NCBI GenBank assembly: GCA_010279815.1
Contig: QEOQ01000670.1
Coordinates: 659,382-723,381, forward strand
Source of the DNA: Brachionus plicatilis
Taxonomy: Eukaryota; Rotifera; Eurotatoria; Ploima; Brachionidae
Length of the DNA: 64,000 nt
Direction: 5' to 3'
Below the pieces are notes generated by a model, which had not been told where the DNA came from, searched no databases, and saw only the letters and a list, made by a program, of their open reading frames with translations. This document shows positions 53,648 to 63,739 of the stretch, one piece after another (the stretch's first letter is position 1; each line of letters begins with the position of its first letter). A program made the translations under genes and the position numbers.

Positions 53648-54406
53648 TTATTCTTGATTTTTATTTAATTCATTCTTAAAATCGTATTTATAGATAGAAA
53701 TACTAATTTCTGATTTATAGAAGACATTATCAATTATTCGAGAGACTATTTCCCATTCAAGTTGATCAAGTCCGCTTCCAATCATCGGCATTGCTAGCTT
53801 GGTCACATTTAATCTCAAGCATAAATTGCTAAGCTCCTTGAGCGATTTTTCCACAGAGCTATAGCTAGGTTTGAAGTAAAAAAGCTTTTTGGTGACCAAA
53901 TAAAAAATGTAGCGGCTGTCCAATTTAATGAAGGCGCATCCACCTGTTTTGACACGTTGACCGATCAATTGGTCAACGCTGCCGAATCTTTTTTTGAATT
54001 CTTTAGCAATTCCTTTGCCCATTTTGAAGTCTTCGCTGACACAATGAGCCAACGATACATCCGGATCGACTGTGAACAAATCACCATTGACCACTTGGAA
54101 GCATAACTGGTCTTTTTCTTGCTTGAATTTTTGCATATATTTTCTTTTTTCATTCTCTAGTTTTTCGACAAAGATATTGTCATGGGCAGTCGAGGCATCA
54201 GATGGTTTTGATTTTGGCAAACTCTGTTTTTTAGCTTGCGAGCTTATCTTGGGGTAGTTTTGACTGCTTCTTTTTCTACTTGGCCTTTGCCTATTTTGCT
54301 CACTGGTTGTTGGGGTATTAGGCTCGTCCACAAGCGGTGGATAGGTTTCAAGCTGAGAGCTTACGGTTGATTCCTTTCCCGAAACCACGCTTGCCCAAGA
54401 TTTCAT
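53648..54406 (-). CDS. OARD1: ADP-ribose glycohydrolase OARD1/TARG1 (macrodomain)
   Basis: Intronless, 252 residues. About 105 disordered Ser/Lys/Gln-rich residues precede a TARG1-type macrodomain (about 108-245): VVNGDLFTVDPDVSLAHCVS, EDFKMGKGIAKEFKKRFG, YIFYLVTKKLFYFKPSY, MPMIGSGLDQLEWE. Both catalytic residues of human TARG1 have counterparts: Lys in LVTKK and Asp in GLDQLEW. The enzyme removes mono-ADP-ribose from Glu/Asp of proteins and deacylates O-acetyl-ADP-ribose, the sirtuin product. The long N-terminal extension is absent from human OARD1 (152 residues). It is followed directly by SIRT6. Confidence 0.94.
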   Translation of the reverse strand: MKSWASVVSGKESTVSSQLETYPPLVDEPNTPTTSEQNRQRPSRKRSSQNYPKISSQAKKQSLPKSKPSDASTAHDNIFVEKLENEKRKYMQKFKQEKDQLCFQVVNGDLFTVDPDVSLAHCVSEDFKMGKGIAKEFKKRFGSVDQLIGQRVKTGGCAFIKLDSRYIFYLVTKKLFYFKPSYSSVEKSLKELSNLCLRLNVTKLAMPMIGSGLDQLEWEIVSRIIDNVFYKSEISISIYKYDFKNELNKNQE

Positions 54407-57256
54407 TTTTTTTTTATTATTTAGCTAACTCTCAGCTATTATCGTATAACGAAGGTAAATTATGATTTGAGTTAATGAAAAAAGAGAGCTTGAAAACAAA
54501 TGTGCTTCATAGAGTTCTACTAGAAACTAATTTATTTCGATTTATGTTTCTATGTGCATCTATTGAGGTTTTTCACCAAGTAGTTTAAACTGAATCTTCA
54601 ATAAAATTATTCATTGTAGGGATGAATATAAAGGTAACTTTCTCGAGAGGAACTTGAAATAATTTAGCATTAAACAAATGCTTTTGGTGCATGGTATTAG
54701 TAATTAGAAAAATTTGCATGATTTGGCGCTCTTATTAAGCTAACTTATCTTATAAAAAATATTATTATTATTAATTTTATTTACAATACTAATTGATAAA
54801 ATTTCACATTTTTTCCAATTGGTTTATAATTTAAAGAATATTTTTTCAAATATTCAACAACTCTATACTTTAATGAAATCCACATTTGATTTTCAGTTTA
54901 AAAAATATTAATCAAAGCACTTTTATTTTTTTTTATTTTTCTTTAGTAAAAATATTGATTTTTCAAAAAAAAGAGTTTATAATCAAGTTAGAACGGAAAA
55001 AAATCTTGTTCTTAGAAAGATGTTGACAGGTTTAATTTATTTTATTTTTATTTTTTTTAATTCAAACCATCTCTAGAGAGTAGACTTTTATTTAATCTTT
55101 TTTTTTAATATCTTTGTTTATGAGGCATAAAACTAAATAAAAATAAAAAAAAATTATCAGAAATGAAAAACTTAGCAAAATCATATTCTGAAAAAGAAAA
55201 TTTTATTAAATTTTGTGAAAGCTTGAGAGAAGAATTAAATGAAAATTGAAATTTTTTCTTAATATGGTTGTCAAAAAAAATGTTTTCTTCTATTTTAATT
55301 AAATCTCCAGTTATAAATTATCAGACAAATGTCATTAATTTATTTAAGACTATTAATTTGAAGATTTCAAATCCTTTAAAAAAATACTTTTTAAAAAATA
55401 ATGAACTTCTTTAAATTACGGATTTTTATAAGAAAACTTGATAAAATTGACTTTCTTTTAAATAATATATTTACTATCTAAAAATAAATTGGGTCTTCCC
55501 GAATATGCTATCATCTCTAAATTTTTTTTTGATTAGATTATGCGACCGACTGGTTTAAGAAAATAATTTTTCAAAAAATTTTTAAATAAGATAATTTTAA
55601 TAATTAAATGATAAGAAATAAGAATAATTATAAGAAATAAGAATTATAGCCAGTCTAATTAATTGATTTTTTAATTTTTCTAAAATAATTAAATATTGAT
55701 TTTTTAATAGAGTAAATTTACATTTAATTAAGAACTTTAAGGCACAATTTCATAAAGAAAAATTTAAAAATTTTATGACTTTCAAGGTGAACTAATTCAT
55801 ATAAAATTTTCAAGTGATTTCACACTTCCTTTTGCATTTTTGTCTATTCATTTTTTTCATTTTTTTTGTCATTTAGAGAATAAAGAGTTCTATTGAATTT
55901 AAATTGTCCAAAAATAAATTGATTTCTCAAATTTAAAAAAAAAATAAAAATTAGTAAAATTTTTTTAGCTCGGCACGTAAATAAACCATATTTGGACGAT
56001 AAAACATTGCACCTAGATTCAACTGATAATCCTAATAGCAAATTCACGTAGAAGGTCTTCTGGATATCAATACTAAGAACAGACTGCACTCAGAATTCTT
56101 TTGAAATAATTGAAGGAAAAACTATATCAGAAAATTGTAAAGGATGACGAAAGATAGGAAGACCAAGATACATTGAGGACAACAATTACGATGAAGCTCG
56201 TCGAAATGGGAATGAAATGCGGAGAAGCAATGGTAAAGGCAAAAGATCCGCTTAAGAGGAAATCAAAAGAAATGTCCCTTTGCTCAATAAGAAGTGATTA
56301 AGGAAAAAAATGTAAGGCAATGGGTATTAATAGCTAATTTTTAAAAAATACCAGAAATTCATTGAAAATGAATGAACAGAACTTAAAGAAGTATGATAAA
56401 AAATTTCGTATTTTTAATCAAATAAATATACGGTAAACTATCAGAAGATATAAAAAAGAATATAGAGGACAAAAATGAATGAACTGTAAATTGATAAGAA
56501 AAAAATATACAATTGCAACTAAAGAAAATAGAACATAGAAAAAAATTAATATAGAAATTTAAATAAATAGAATTTTTTTTGAGTGTTTTATTTAGCAATT
56601 ATAACTAAGTATCAAAATTTATATTTTAGAATTAAATTTAGCTATTAATATTATTTTAAATACGCACAATTATTCGCCTCTAATAAATAAATTAAGATCA
56701 AACAAGAAATATAAAGCAATTTATTAAATTTGAATTTGTTTTTAAATGGTATCATTAATTTATTGGAAGATAAAGTAAGAGAATAATTATTCAATAAAAA
56801 AAAACTTTCTAGTCAATCTATTTATTTCTTTATTTTTAAAATTCTATATTAATTAATATTCTATCTTTTTTTCTATAATAAATCGATTCTTTACTTAATA
56901 AAATCAAAATTTTCTATATTTTTCTTCTATCATTCGACACTTTTATAAAAAAAATTTTTATCTTTAGAGCGTTGGCCAAATATACAATAATTAAATGTTT
57001 GTAAAAAAAATTATCTTTTTTATAATTTTTTTAATTAGGTTTATTAAACTTTTATAGAGAAAAAGATTAAAATATAAATGTCCAACATATTATATAAATA
57101 TGAAATAAAATTACCGTATACATTATATAAATAAATATTTACCTATTTGAGAAGAAATTTGTTGTAGAAAAATGATTTTTGAATGGTTAAAAAAAAATAC
57201 TAATAATTGCAAAATTTATTGAAATTTATTATAAATAAAATTATTATTCGATTATT
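54407..57256. other. Long AT-rich spacer with LINE debris
   Basis: 2.85 kb. Apart from the RTE-like fragment near 56.1-56.3 kb it shows only AT-rich sequence and short stop-rich frames. Confidence 0.5.
56100..56300 (+). mobile_element. RTE/endonuclease-LINE C-terminal fragment
   Basis: Across one frameshift the translation reads GRPR then LRTTITMKLVEMGMKCGEAM followed by VKAKDPLKRK. This matches the C-terminal signature of many LINE RTs, GRPRxRWxDxIxxDLxxMGxxWExAxxxAxDRxxWR. It is a different LINE group from the copies at 12.5 and 27.6 kb. Frame broken; dead copy. Confidence 0.6.
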
Positions 57257-58060
57257 TTAATTAATTAAGCAAAAAAATTTGAAAAAAAAAACTAAGTAAA
57301 TTTTAAAAGAAATTCTTAAAAAAATTGATGAATTAATTGATCCTGCTTCATAAAAATAATTAACATATTTGCTTGAAGTTTTAAATTGGCCAGTTTTTTT
57401 ACACTTCTCTGCAGCGGGATATAGTTCTTTGTAACATTTATAATCATTAAAAGTGGTTACTCTCACTTCAAAATTTTTATTTAAATCATCAATGATGCTA
57501 AAAGAAGTCTTCATTTCTTCATATTCACGACCTTTTGATTGATCTAAAAAACGTTTTTCAATCAAATAATAACATATATCTGGTGCATTTATTGTTGTTG
57601 GTCTATTCCAACTCACTTCTAAGGTATTTTTGCCACGATTAGCCATAAAATTTTGTGGATCTCCTGGAGTACCAAAGCAAGTATATGATTCAATTACTGA
57701 CACATTGAAAATTTTATCATTATTTTTTATTTTGTAACCAATGGTAAGATTATACAAACTTAAAGGCTCTAATTTATCCAAAACGTAATTTTTGTAAGAA
57801 ATAGTGGAACTATTGTCAATGATAAAATTAAATTGATTTTCACTTAAATTTGTTTGAGCTGTAATCACCAATTTGTCAAAACATTGTATAGTATATTCGT
57901 ATGCATTCGATCCATTAGTAGATATTTTAATAAAAATGTTTATTGTATTCTCAACTACAATAGGGTCAAAAGTGTTCAATAAAAATGAATTCTCCAAACA
58001 TTCGGATCGAATTGATCCAACTTTGAGAAAAATTGCTAAATAAACTATTATTTTCATCAT
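57257..58060 (-). CDS. Secreted or membrane-attached protein with fibronectin III-like domains
   Basis: One exon of 267 residues. Signal peptide (1-19, SIRSEC), an N-terminal beta-rich region with several N-glycosylation sites and LEPLSLYNLTIGYKI, reminiscent of FN3 strands, then a clearer FN3-like domain from GTPGDPQNFMANRGKNTLEV with SWNRP and FEVRVTTFNDY. The C-terminus is hydrophobic (IYLVFFFKFFCLIN), either a membrane anchor or a GPI-attachment signal. I do not recognise a specific orthologue; role in cell-surface recognition is only inferred. Confidence 0.6.
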   Translation of the reverse strand: MMKIIVYLAIFLKVGSIRSECLENSFLLNTFDPIVVENTINIFIKISTNGSNAYEYTIQCFDKLVITAQTNLSENQFNFIIDNSSTISYKNYVLDKLEPLSLYNLTIGYKIKNNDKIFNVSVIESYTCFGTPGDPQNFMANRGKNTLEVSWNRPTTINAPDICYYLIEKRFLDQSKGREYEEMKTSFSIIDDLNKNFEVRVTTFNDYKCYKELYPAAEKCKKTGQFKTSSKYVNYFYEAGSINSSIFLRISFKIYLVFFFKFFCLIN

Positions 58061-58295
58061 TTTTTAAAAGGCAAAATTTTTTTCTCAATTTTTTTTTATA
58101 ACTTTTTCTTATCTGTTTTAAAAAGAATATTAACATATTTAAAAAAATCCTTTATTTTTTTTTCTATTAATGTTTCACAATTTTAATCGCTATTTGGTTT
58201 TTAGCTCAAGAATTTAAATTTTTTTTAAATCCTTTATTAAATAAAATTAATATTGTTTTGATACATTTTATTAGTAATAGATAGTAAAAAATAGA

Positions 58296-58526
58296 CTAAT
58301 AAAAAATGCTTTTTTTCTTGGTGTAACAGAGGTTCTTTTTTTTAAAAAAATAGTCAAATTCTTGAGTAATACGCTGTTTTCGTTCCATCTCTTCCAATTC
58401 GCGTTCTAATTCTTCTTGTTTTCTTCTTTCTTCTATTTCTCGTTCCATCTCAGCTTTACGCCAATATTCCCATCTGCGATCTTCTTGAAGTCGATCGGAA
58501 CAATTAGATGATATTTCTAAACCCAT
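58296..58526 (-). CDS. Small coiled-coil protein with N-myristoylation-type start
   Basis: 76 residues. The start MGLEISSNC fits the N-myristoylation consensus (Gly2, Ser6) with a nearby Cys for palmitoylation, followed by a strongly charged helix (WEYWRKAEMEREIEERRKQE and on) able to form a single coiled coil. It could be a small peripheral membrane scaffold. TTTTTAG precedes the ATG by two bases, so the exon may be spliced or trans-spliced to an upstream leader. No orthologue recognised. Confidence 0.5.
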   Translation of the reverse strand: MGLEISSNCSDRLQEDRRWEYWRKAEMEREIEERRKQEELERELEEMERKQRITQEFDYFFKKKNLCYTKKKSIFY

Positions 58527-61381
58527 TTCTAAAAAGTAATAAAATAGTGTTTACTTTTATACTAAAATATGATTTAATTATTAATCATTTAATAAGCATT
58601 TTTAAAGGAAATTATTTTCAAAAAGAAAGTAATTGTTCGGTAAACCGAGTATCCTCTAATTTCCGAAAATATTTTAAATGTTTCAATACTTGGGCGATTA
58701 TAATGTAACGAAAAACAAGATGAATCAACAATTTAAAAATAATTGGTGTTTATATGGAATGAATGCTATTTTCAATTTAATTAAAAAAAATCAATAACGT
58801 TTTAATCACAAAATCTGAGTCATAAAAAAGTATAGTAATTTGTCTCAGAACAAAATTTGAAAATACTTGGAAACATATAAAATTTTGAATAAATTCCTAA
58901 AATAAAATTATTGAAAATTTGTTTGATATTTTTTACAGATTATTCAATTCTTTGTGGCATTTTTTGAAAATAAATTATTTTAATATTCAAGGTGATAAGC
59001 GCCTAAGAAAGAAACCTCTTACGGAAAAAATTCATTATGTTCATTGTTCATTTTAAAGATTGAATTGCGTAAATTCAAATATTTCCAAATTTACGTAAAT
59101 TAAACGACTTGACGTTATTTTTATCCATGAGAAGTGATTTTAAACAAATAAGTATGTTGTTGCCATTATTTTTTAATAAATTGCAGCTTGTCAAAAAATC
59201 CAGAACATTTTTTAAATATTAATGAAAAAAATTTTTAATTTTCGAAATTAATGCAAAAGATTTTATCTCTGTTTGTTTTTTTTTTCTAGAATTGTTCAGT
59301 GTCATCAAATATTTGCTCTTTTTAGATTAAGATAAAATTTCAAGTAATGGAAAGAGAATTTATTTTTGGGAACAAATTAATTTGAAAGCTTTGCTAGATA
59401 AATATTTTGATTACAAAAGCTTGACGTTTCAAATAAGCACTTAAGTTAATTTGAAAATTGCTGATATGTATTCTTACAGATACATTGTGAACATTAAATC
59501 ATAAATAAATTTCATTATTTATTTGAAACAATAAAAAAACATCTAAAATAGAAAATTTTATTTTTAACCAAATAATAAATTTGAATATTAAAAAGAATGT
59601 TTGAAAATTTTATCAACATAACTAAATTATTTTTATCTAACTATTATGAATTAAATTTTTAAAGCTTCCTATTATTTTAAGCTTTATTTTTATTTTTGTA
59701 TAGAAATTTAATAATAATAATAATAATAATAATAATATAAGCTACAGCAGGATAACTGCGGAGCAAGGTTAGACATAGCCTCGCTATGGTAGCTGTCTGG
59801 TTTTACATACAGTACAATAATAATGAAGTTTATGTAGAAAATGTTTTGCACTAAAAAAATTAATTAATTATTTCTGTTTTAAATAGCTATCCAGCTTGTT
59901 CTTAAAGTTGTTCTTAGATGATGCGTTGATTTTAAATTTGAAATTAGTTCAATAATTTCTTTCAGCCTAATCACCAAAATTGAAAAAGAAGAAAAAAAGA
60001 AAATAATTATTGAGAAAAAATAAATTAAATTAAAATTTTTTTTGATCGAACTTTTGATTGATTAATATGCATTAAGAATTCTAAAACATTGAATAAAAAA
60101 TTATTTTGTTATATTTCTGTTGGAATAAAAAAAATTTAATTATTATAAAGAATATAAAAAAAAATTGATCAAATGTTTAATCAATAGCATAAAATTCTTT
60201 ATTAAGCTTATTTGATACGGCAAATTTAAGTTAATGATTAAATTATCATGATTATGCTCAAAATTTATCACTAAAAAAATGTTTTTAAGAATTTTAAATA
60301 AAAAAATTGAGTTCAGAGATAAATTGTCATGTGTAGTAAACCATGTTGAACCATACCATGGTATTGTGCAGAATTTCTGCATGCATAAAATATTAGTCGA
60401 GATTTGCTGATAAAACAAATTCAATTTAATTGTATATTTACTTTGAAAATTTACTTCTGCAGTAAAATATAAGAGCAAAATTATGTAATAAACCTCATTT
60501 TAGTTATAAATTTTGAGCATGATCATGAAAATTTGATCATAAACTTCATTTTACCATTTGATACGAAGATTTAACCCAATTTATGTTAATTTTCGTAATT
60601 TGGCAAAATTTTTGGAAAAATTCAAATTTTTTAATTTTTTTTCAACAACAATAAACAATAAATTAGATTTTTCCTCAGAAATTATCGAAAACTCTTAATT
60701 TTTTGCAAAAAAGTTTTTACGGTATTATGTGAAAATCTCGCCAAATAACAGAAATTAACGCAAAAATTGACGAATTCTAGTGTCAAAACACCAATTTGTA
60801 TTGTTTAAGCAAGTCCAAATCAATTTCTTTATTTCCTTCGTATTTAATTTGTAATCCGATGTCCATTTTTCTCTCTAAGAATACCTTGGTTTCTTGATGT
60901 AAATTCAGAGATTTTAATTACACATTTTTTGTTAAAATTTTGTAATGAAATTTAACTGATTTTAAGTTTATTTCAAAATTTTAAAAAAGTCAAATGATCA
61001 AAAGCTTTTAAAAGATAAAAAGTCTATAAAGGACAAATGAATTTTCTTTAAATTTTATTTAGATAACTATTATATAAATAAGACATGCTTTTACTCATAT
61101 ATTTTTTTTTAAAATAAAACTTTTAGTTGAAATATAAAATAAAGATTATAAATTATAACACAAATCACGTTATTTAATAAATGGTTATACTGCGTTTTTA
61201 TTTTTTTGATTGCAAAAGTTTGAATCACCAACCAATTGATCATTTGATCACAAAACGAAGTTGACCAAAATAAAATTTATTCAAAATTTAGGGAAAATAA
61301 TGCATTTTTTTTTATCAAAAACACCGTTTTCTGACAGTAGACATTTTGGGACGATTTAACTAGAAGTTACTCAATTTGATA
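58527..61381. other. Long AT-rich spacer
   Basis: 2.85 kb without a gene. It contains the structured element at 59709-59800. ORFs such as 60143-60478 (-) are compositionally ordinary AT-rich frames. Confidence 0.5.
59709..59800 (-). repeat. Structured element with (ATT)n tail
   Basis: Next to an (AAT)10-like microsatellite (59709-59737) sits a GC-richer 60-bp unit that folds three ways at once: outer stem AGCTAC (59740-59745) with GTAGCT (59789-59794), inner hairpin GCAG-GATAA-CTGC (59747-59759) and inner hairpin CATAGC-CTC-GCTATG (59774-59788). Read on the minus strand it is a structure followed by (ATT)n, like the recognised 3' end of a LINE or SINE. No coding part is attached. Confidence 0.55.
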
Positions 61382-61666
61382 CAGAGTTGTTTATAAGTCC
61401 CAAATTAAATTCCAAATCCGGATTTAGATTTTTTTTAAGTCATGACTTGGACTTGGACTATATTTTTTGTGACATAAAAATCAAGTAATTTTTAAGTCAA
61501 AATTAATATTTTAATTTGTTGACGTTCCAGGTAGTTATTGTGGCGGCCTAGTTAAATAGAAAGTCACTAAAATTGAAGTCTTAGTCCGCACTTTAAAAAA
61601 AATTTACTTGTTTTTTGGATTCAAGTTTTTGACTTGAATTTGACTTGATACTTTTAAACAACTCTG
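61382..61666. mobile_element. hAT-type MITE, copy 1
   Basis: 285 bp with terminal inverted repeats CAGAGTTGTTTATAAGT and ACTTTTAAACAACTCTG, bounded by the 8-bp flanks ATTTGATA and ATTTAATA (7 of 8 identical), which is the target-site duplication length of hAT elements. The interior is rich in AAGTC/GACTTGGACTTGGAC words and has no ORF. The second copy lies at 63431. Confidence 0.88.
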
Positions 61667-62130
61667 ATTTAATATAATCTCATGTTATTTTACCTTTAAA
61701 TAAGATATCCTTACCGACTAAAATTAAGACAAAATTTCGTAATTCTGGGCTATTTATAAAAGCACTGTATTTTAATTTTGATATGACCAAGACCGATGTT
61801 TTTAATTTTTTATTTATTTTAGGCTTCTATCTTAGGTTAAAAAAAAAACTAAAATTAAAAATAAGCTACTTTTAAATAATTTATTTAACATAATAATAAT
61901 AATCAATAAAATAAATGAATGAAAAAAAAAAAAAAACTTAAAAACTGTCCACTTTATTTTCGTTTTTTCCATACTATCTTCACTAAGTTTAAAATCGGAA
62001 TCCACAAACTTTCTAAAAAAAAAAAAAATAGACAAAGACAAAACAATAACAACAATAAGAAAGTCCATCATATATATATTTTTTAAATTCCCCTACCCGA
62101 ATAACCTGATCTTTATACAAAAAATAAAAA
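61667..62130. other. 3' flank of the proline-rich gene
   Basis: AT-rich interval after the first MITE, probably including the 3' UTR of the gene at 62131. A 79-codon minus frame at 61832-62071 is hydrophobic and T-run driven and is not accepted as a gene. Confidence 0.4.
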
Positions 62131-63270
62131 TTAATAGAATCTATTTCTATTGAAGTTGTTGGCACCAGCATTTTGATCTAGCCTGTCTCGCTGCGAATTA
62201 ACAGTAGGAATACGATGATTGCTTCCATGCGAATGCTGGTAGGGCTTAAAACGATTCGATTGACGCTCATCGCGTATATTATTAGGACTTATGAGAGGAC
62301 TGCTAAGAAGTGGTCTTTTGTGCGGCGCGAAGTTTGTATCAGATTTTGGATCATTTTTTCGTTCAACTCTGTTTGCTTTTGGACTTTTGGAAGGCGGTGG
62401 TTGACTGGTAACGCTCATCAGAGGTGACATGGACTGAGATGAGCCCGAAGGACTAATGAGAACCTTGTTTTGATTAGGGTAGTATCCAGGTGGTGGCGGA
62501 TGGTAGGGCATCTGTTGATAAGGATCTATCATAAGCTGGTTTGGCGGCATGGGCACACCGGGAACGTTCATGGGTGGTGGCGGTGGCGGGATCATGTTCA
62601 TAGGCGGCTGGTACATTTGATAGGGCGGAGGTGGTGGCGGAACCATCATTGGATTGTAGCCCGGGGGCTGAGCTTGGCCAAGAAGCATGGGTGGTTGATA
62701 AACTTCGTCTTTGGTCGGTGTCCCAGGCCGATTGGAGTCCTGATTCATGTAGCTTTTTTGGTAGTTGATGCTGGATGGGTTGTAGTAGTCATTTTGCTGC
62801 GAATACCCACTTGAATTTCCATTATTTACAAACTTTTGTAAAGAGTTGACTATAAATGAGAGATTTGAAGACGGGGAAGTGTTCTGGCCCGAGCTTGGAG
62901 CCGTTTCGTTTTGATTTGACGTTTTGTTGATAAATTTTGTCAAAAAGTCCAGTGGACTGTTCGATGATTGGGATGAATGGTCCGGATTTTCGTCACGAAC
63001 CGGTGTATTCGACCGGTCTCGTTTCTTGGCATCGTCTTTCTTTTGACGCCTCGGGTCCAGATTTACACGCACTTGATTCCTACTGTTCGAGCTTTGAGAC
63101 ACATTGATTGACGACGTCTGCGATGAATTCACTGACACATTTTGGTCATCATCTGACATCTCCATGTCCATGGTTTCCAAATTTTTGTTCGAAGTGGAAA
63201 ACTTTGTTTCCATCAATTCGTCCAGACGCTTTTTTACACCGTGTACTTTCATTCCATAGCTTCTGTATGC
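62131..63270 (-). CDS. Proline-rich low-complexity protein, C-terminal exon (partial gene)
   Basis: An acceptor CTTTTAG at 63277-63271 opens a phase-0 frame of 379 residues to the stop; the 5' exons lie upstream, beyond or near the window end. It begins AYRSYGMKVHGVKKRLDELM, probably the tail of a folded or helical domain, then becomes Ser/Asn/Asp-rich, then Pro-rich (PPPPPPYQMYQPPM, IPPPPPPMNVPGVPMPPN) and ends basic and Asn/Arg-rich. Poly-Pro runs suggest WW, SH3 or EVH1 binding; many RNA-processing factors have such tails. I cannot name the family from this part. Confidence 0.65.
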   Translation of the reverse strand, partial: AYRSYGMKVHGVKKRLDELMETKFSTSNKNLETMDMEMSDDDQNVSVNSSQTSSINVSQSSNSRNQVRVNLDPRRQKKDDAKKRDRSNTPVRDENPDHSSQSSNSPLDFLTKFINKTSNQNETAPSSGQNTSPSSNLSFIVNSLQKFVNNGNSSGYSQQNDYYNPSSINYQKSYMNQDSNRPGTPTKDEVYQPPMLLGQAQPPGYNPMMVPPPPPPYQMYQPPMNMIPPPPPPMNVPGVPMPPNQLMIDPYQQMPYHPPPPGYYPNQNKVLISPSGSSQSMSPLMSVTSQPPPSKSPKANRVERKNDPKSDTNFAPHKRPLLSSPLISPNNIRDERQSNRFKPYQHSHGSNHRIPTVNSQRDRLDQNAGANNFNRNRFY

Positions 63271-63430
63271 CTAAAAGAGTTCAATATTTTACTTTTAGAT
63301 TTTATTTTATTTTAAATAAAGAATAGTTTTTTTAACAAATTATTTATTTTTAAGTGAAAAAATTTTGTTTTCTGATTAAATTCTTTAAGTCCACCGAAGA
63401 TTTTATTGAATTTTAATTATTATTTATTTA

Positions 63431-63739
63431 CAGAATTGTTTAAAAGTCACAAGTCTCAAGTCAAGTCCAAGTCCGGAATTTTTTTTTTTCATAAGTTAGA
63501 GCTTAGACTTTTATTTTTTATTTTTAAAAAAAAAAAGTCACAGTCCAGGCTTTAAAATTTTGAATACTGAAGAAGAATTGTGAAGACTTTTATGCTAAAA
63601 TTGCAAGAAAATTGAGTAAATATATATAAATTTATAAATTTAAAGAGTTAACAAATTTTTTGATAAAAAGCCTGATCTAGCAAATTATAAAAAAAAGGTC
63701 CGGACTTGGACTTTCTTTTGGGTTTTTTAAACAACTCTG
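63431..63739. mobile_element. hAT-type MITE, copy 2
   Basis: 309 bp with ends CAGAATTGTTTAAAAGTC and TTTTTTAAACAACTCTG and 8-bp flanks TTTATTTA / TTTATTCA (7 of 8). The interior shares AAGTCAAGTCCAAGTCCGG and GGTCCGGACTTGGACTTTC words with the copy at 61382, so both belong to one non-autonomous family. It sits in an intron or the upstream flank of the proline-rich gene. Confidence 0.88.

Noticed and set aside
60143..60478. 111-codon minus frame
   Set aside because: AT-driven frame rich in Asn/Ile/Phe, no motif and no splice-supported neighbours.
61832..62071. 79-codon minus frame with hydrophobic ends
   Set aside because: Hydrophobicity comes from poly-T runs coding Phe; it lies in the probable 3' UTR of the proline-rich gene and resembles no protein.
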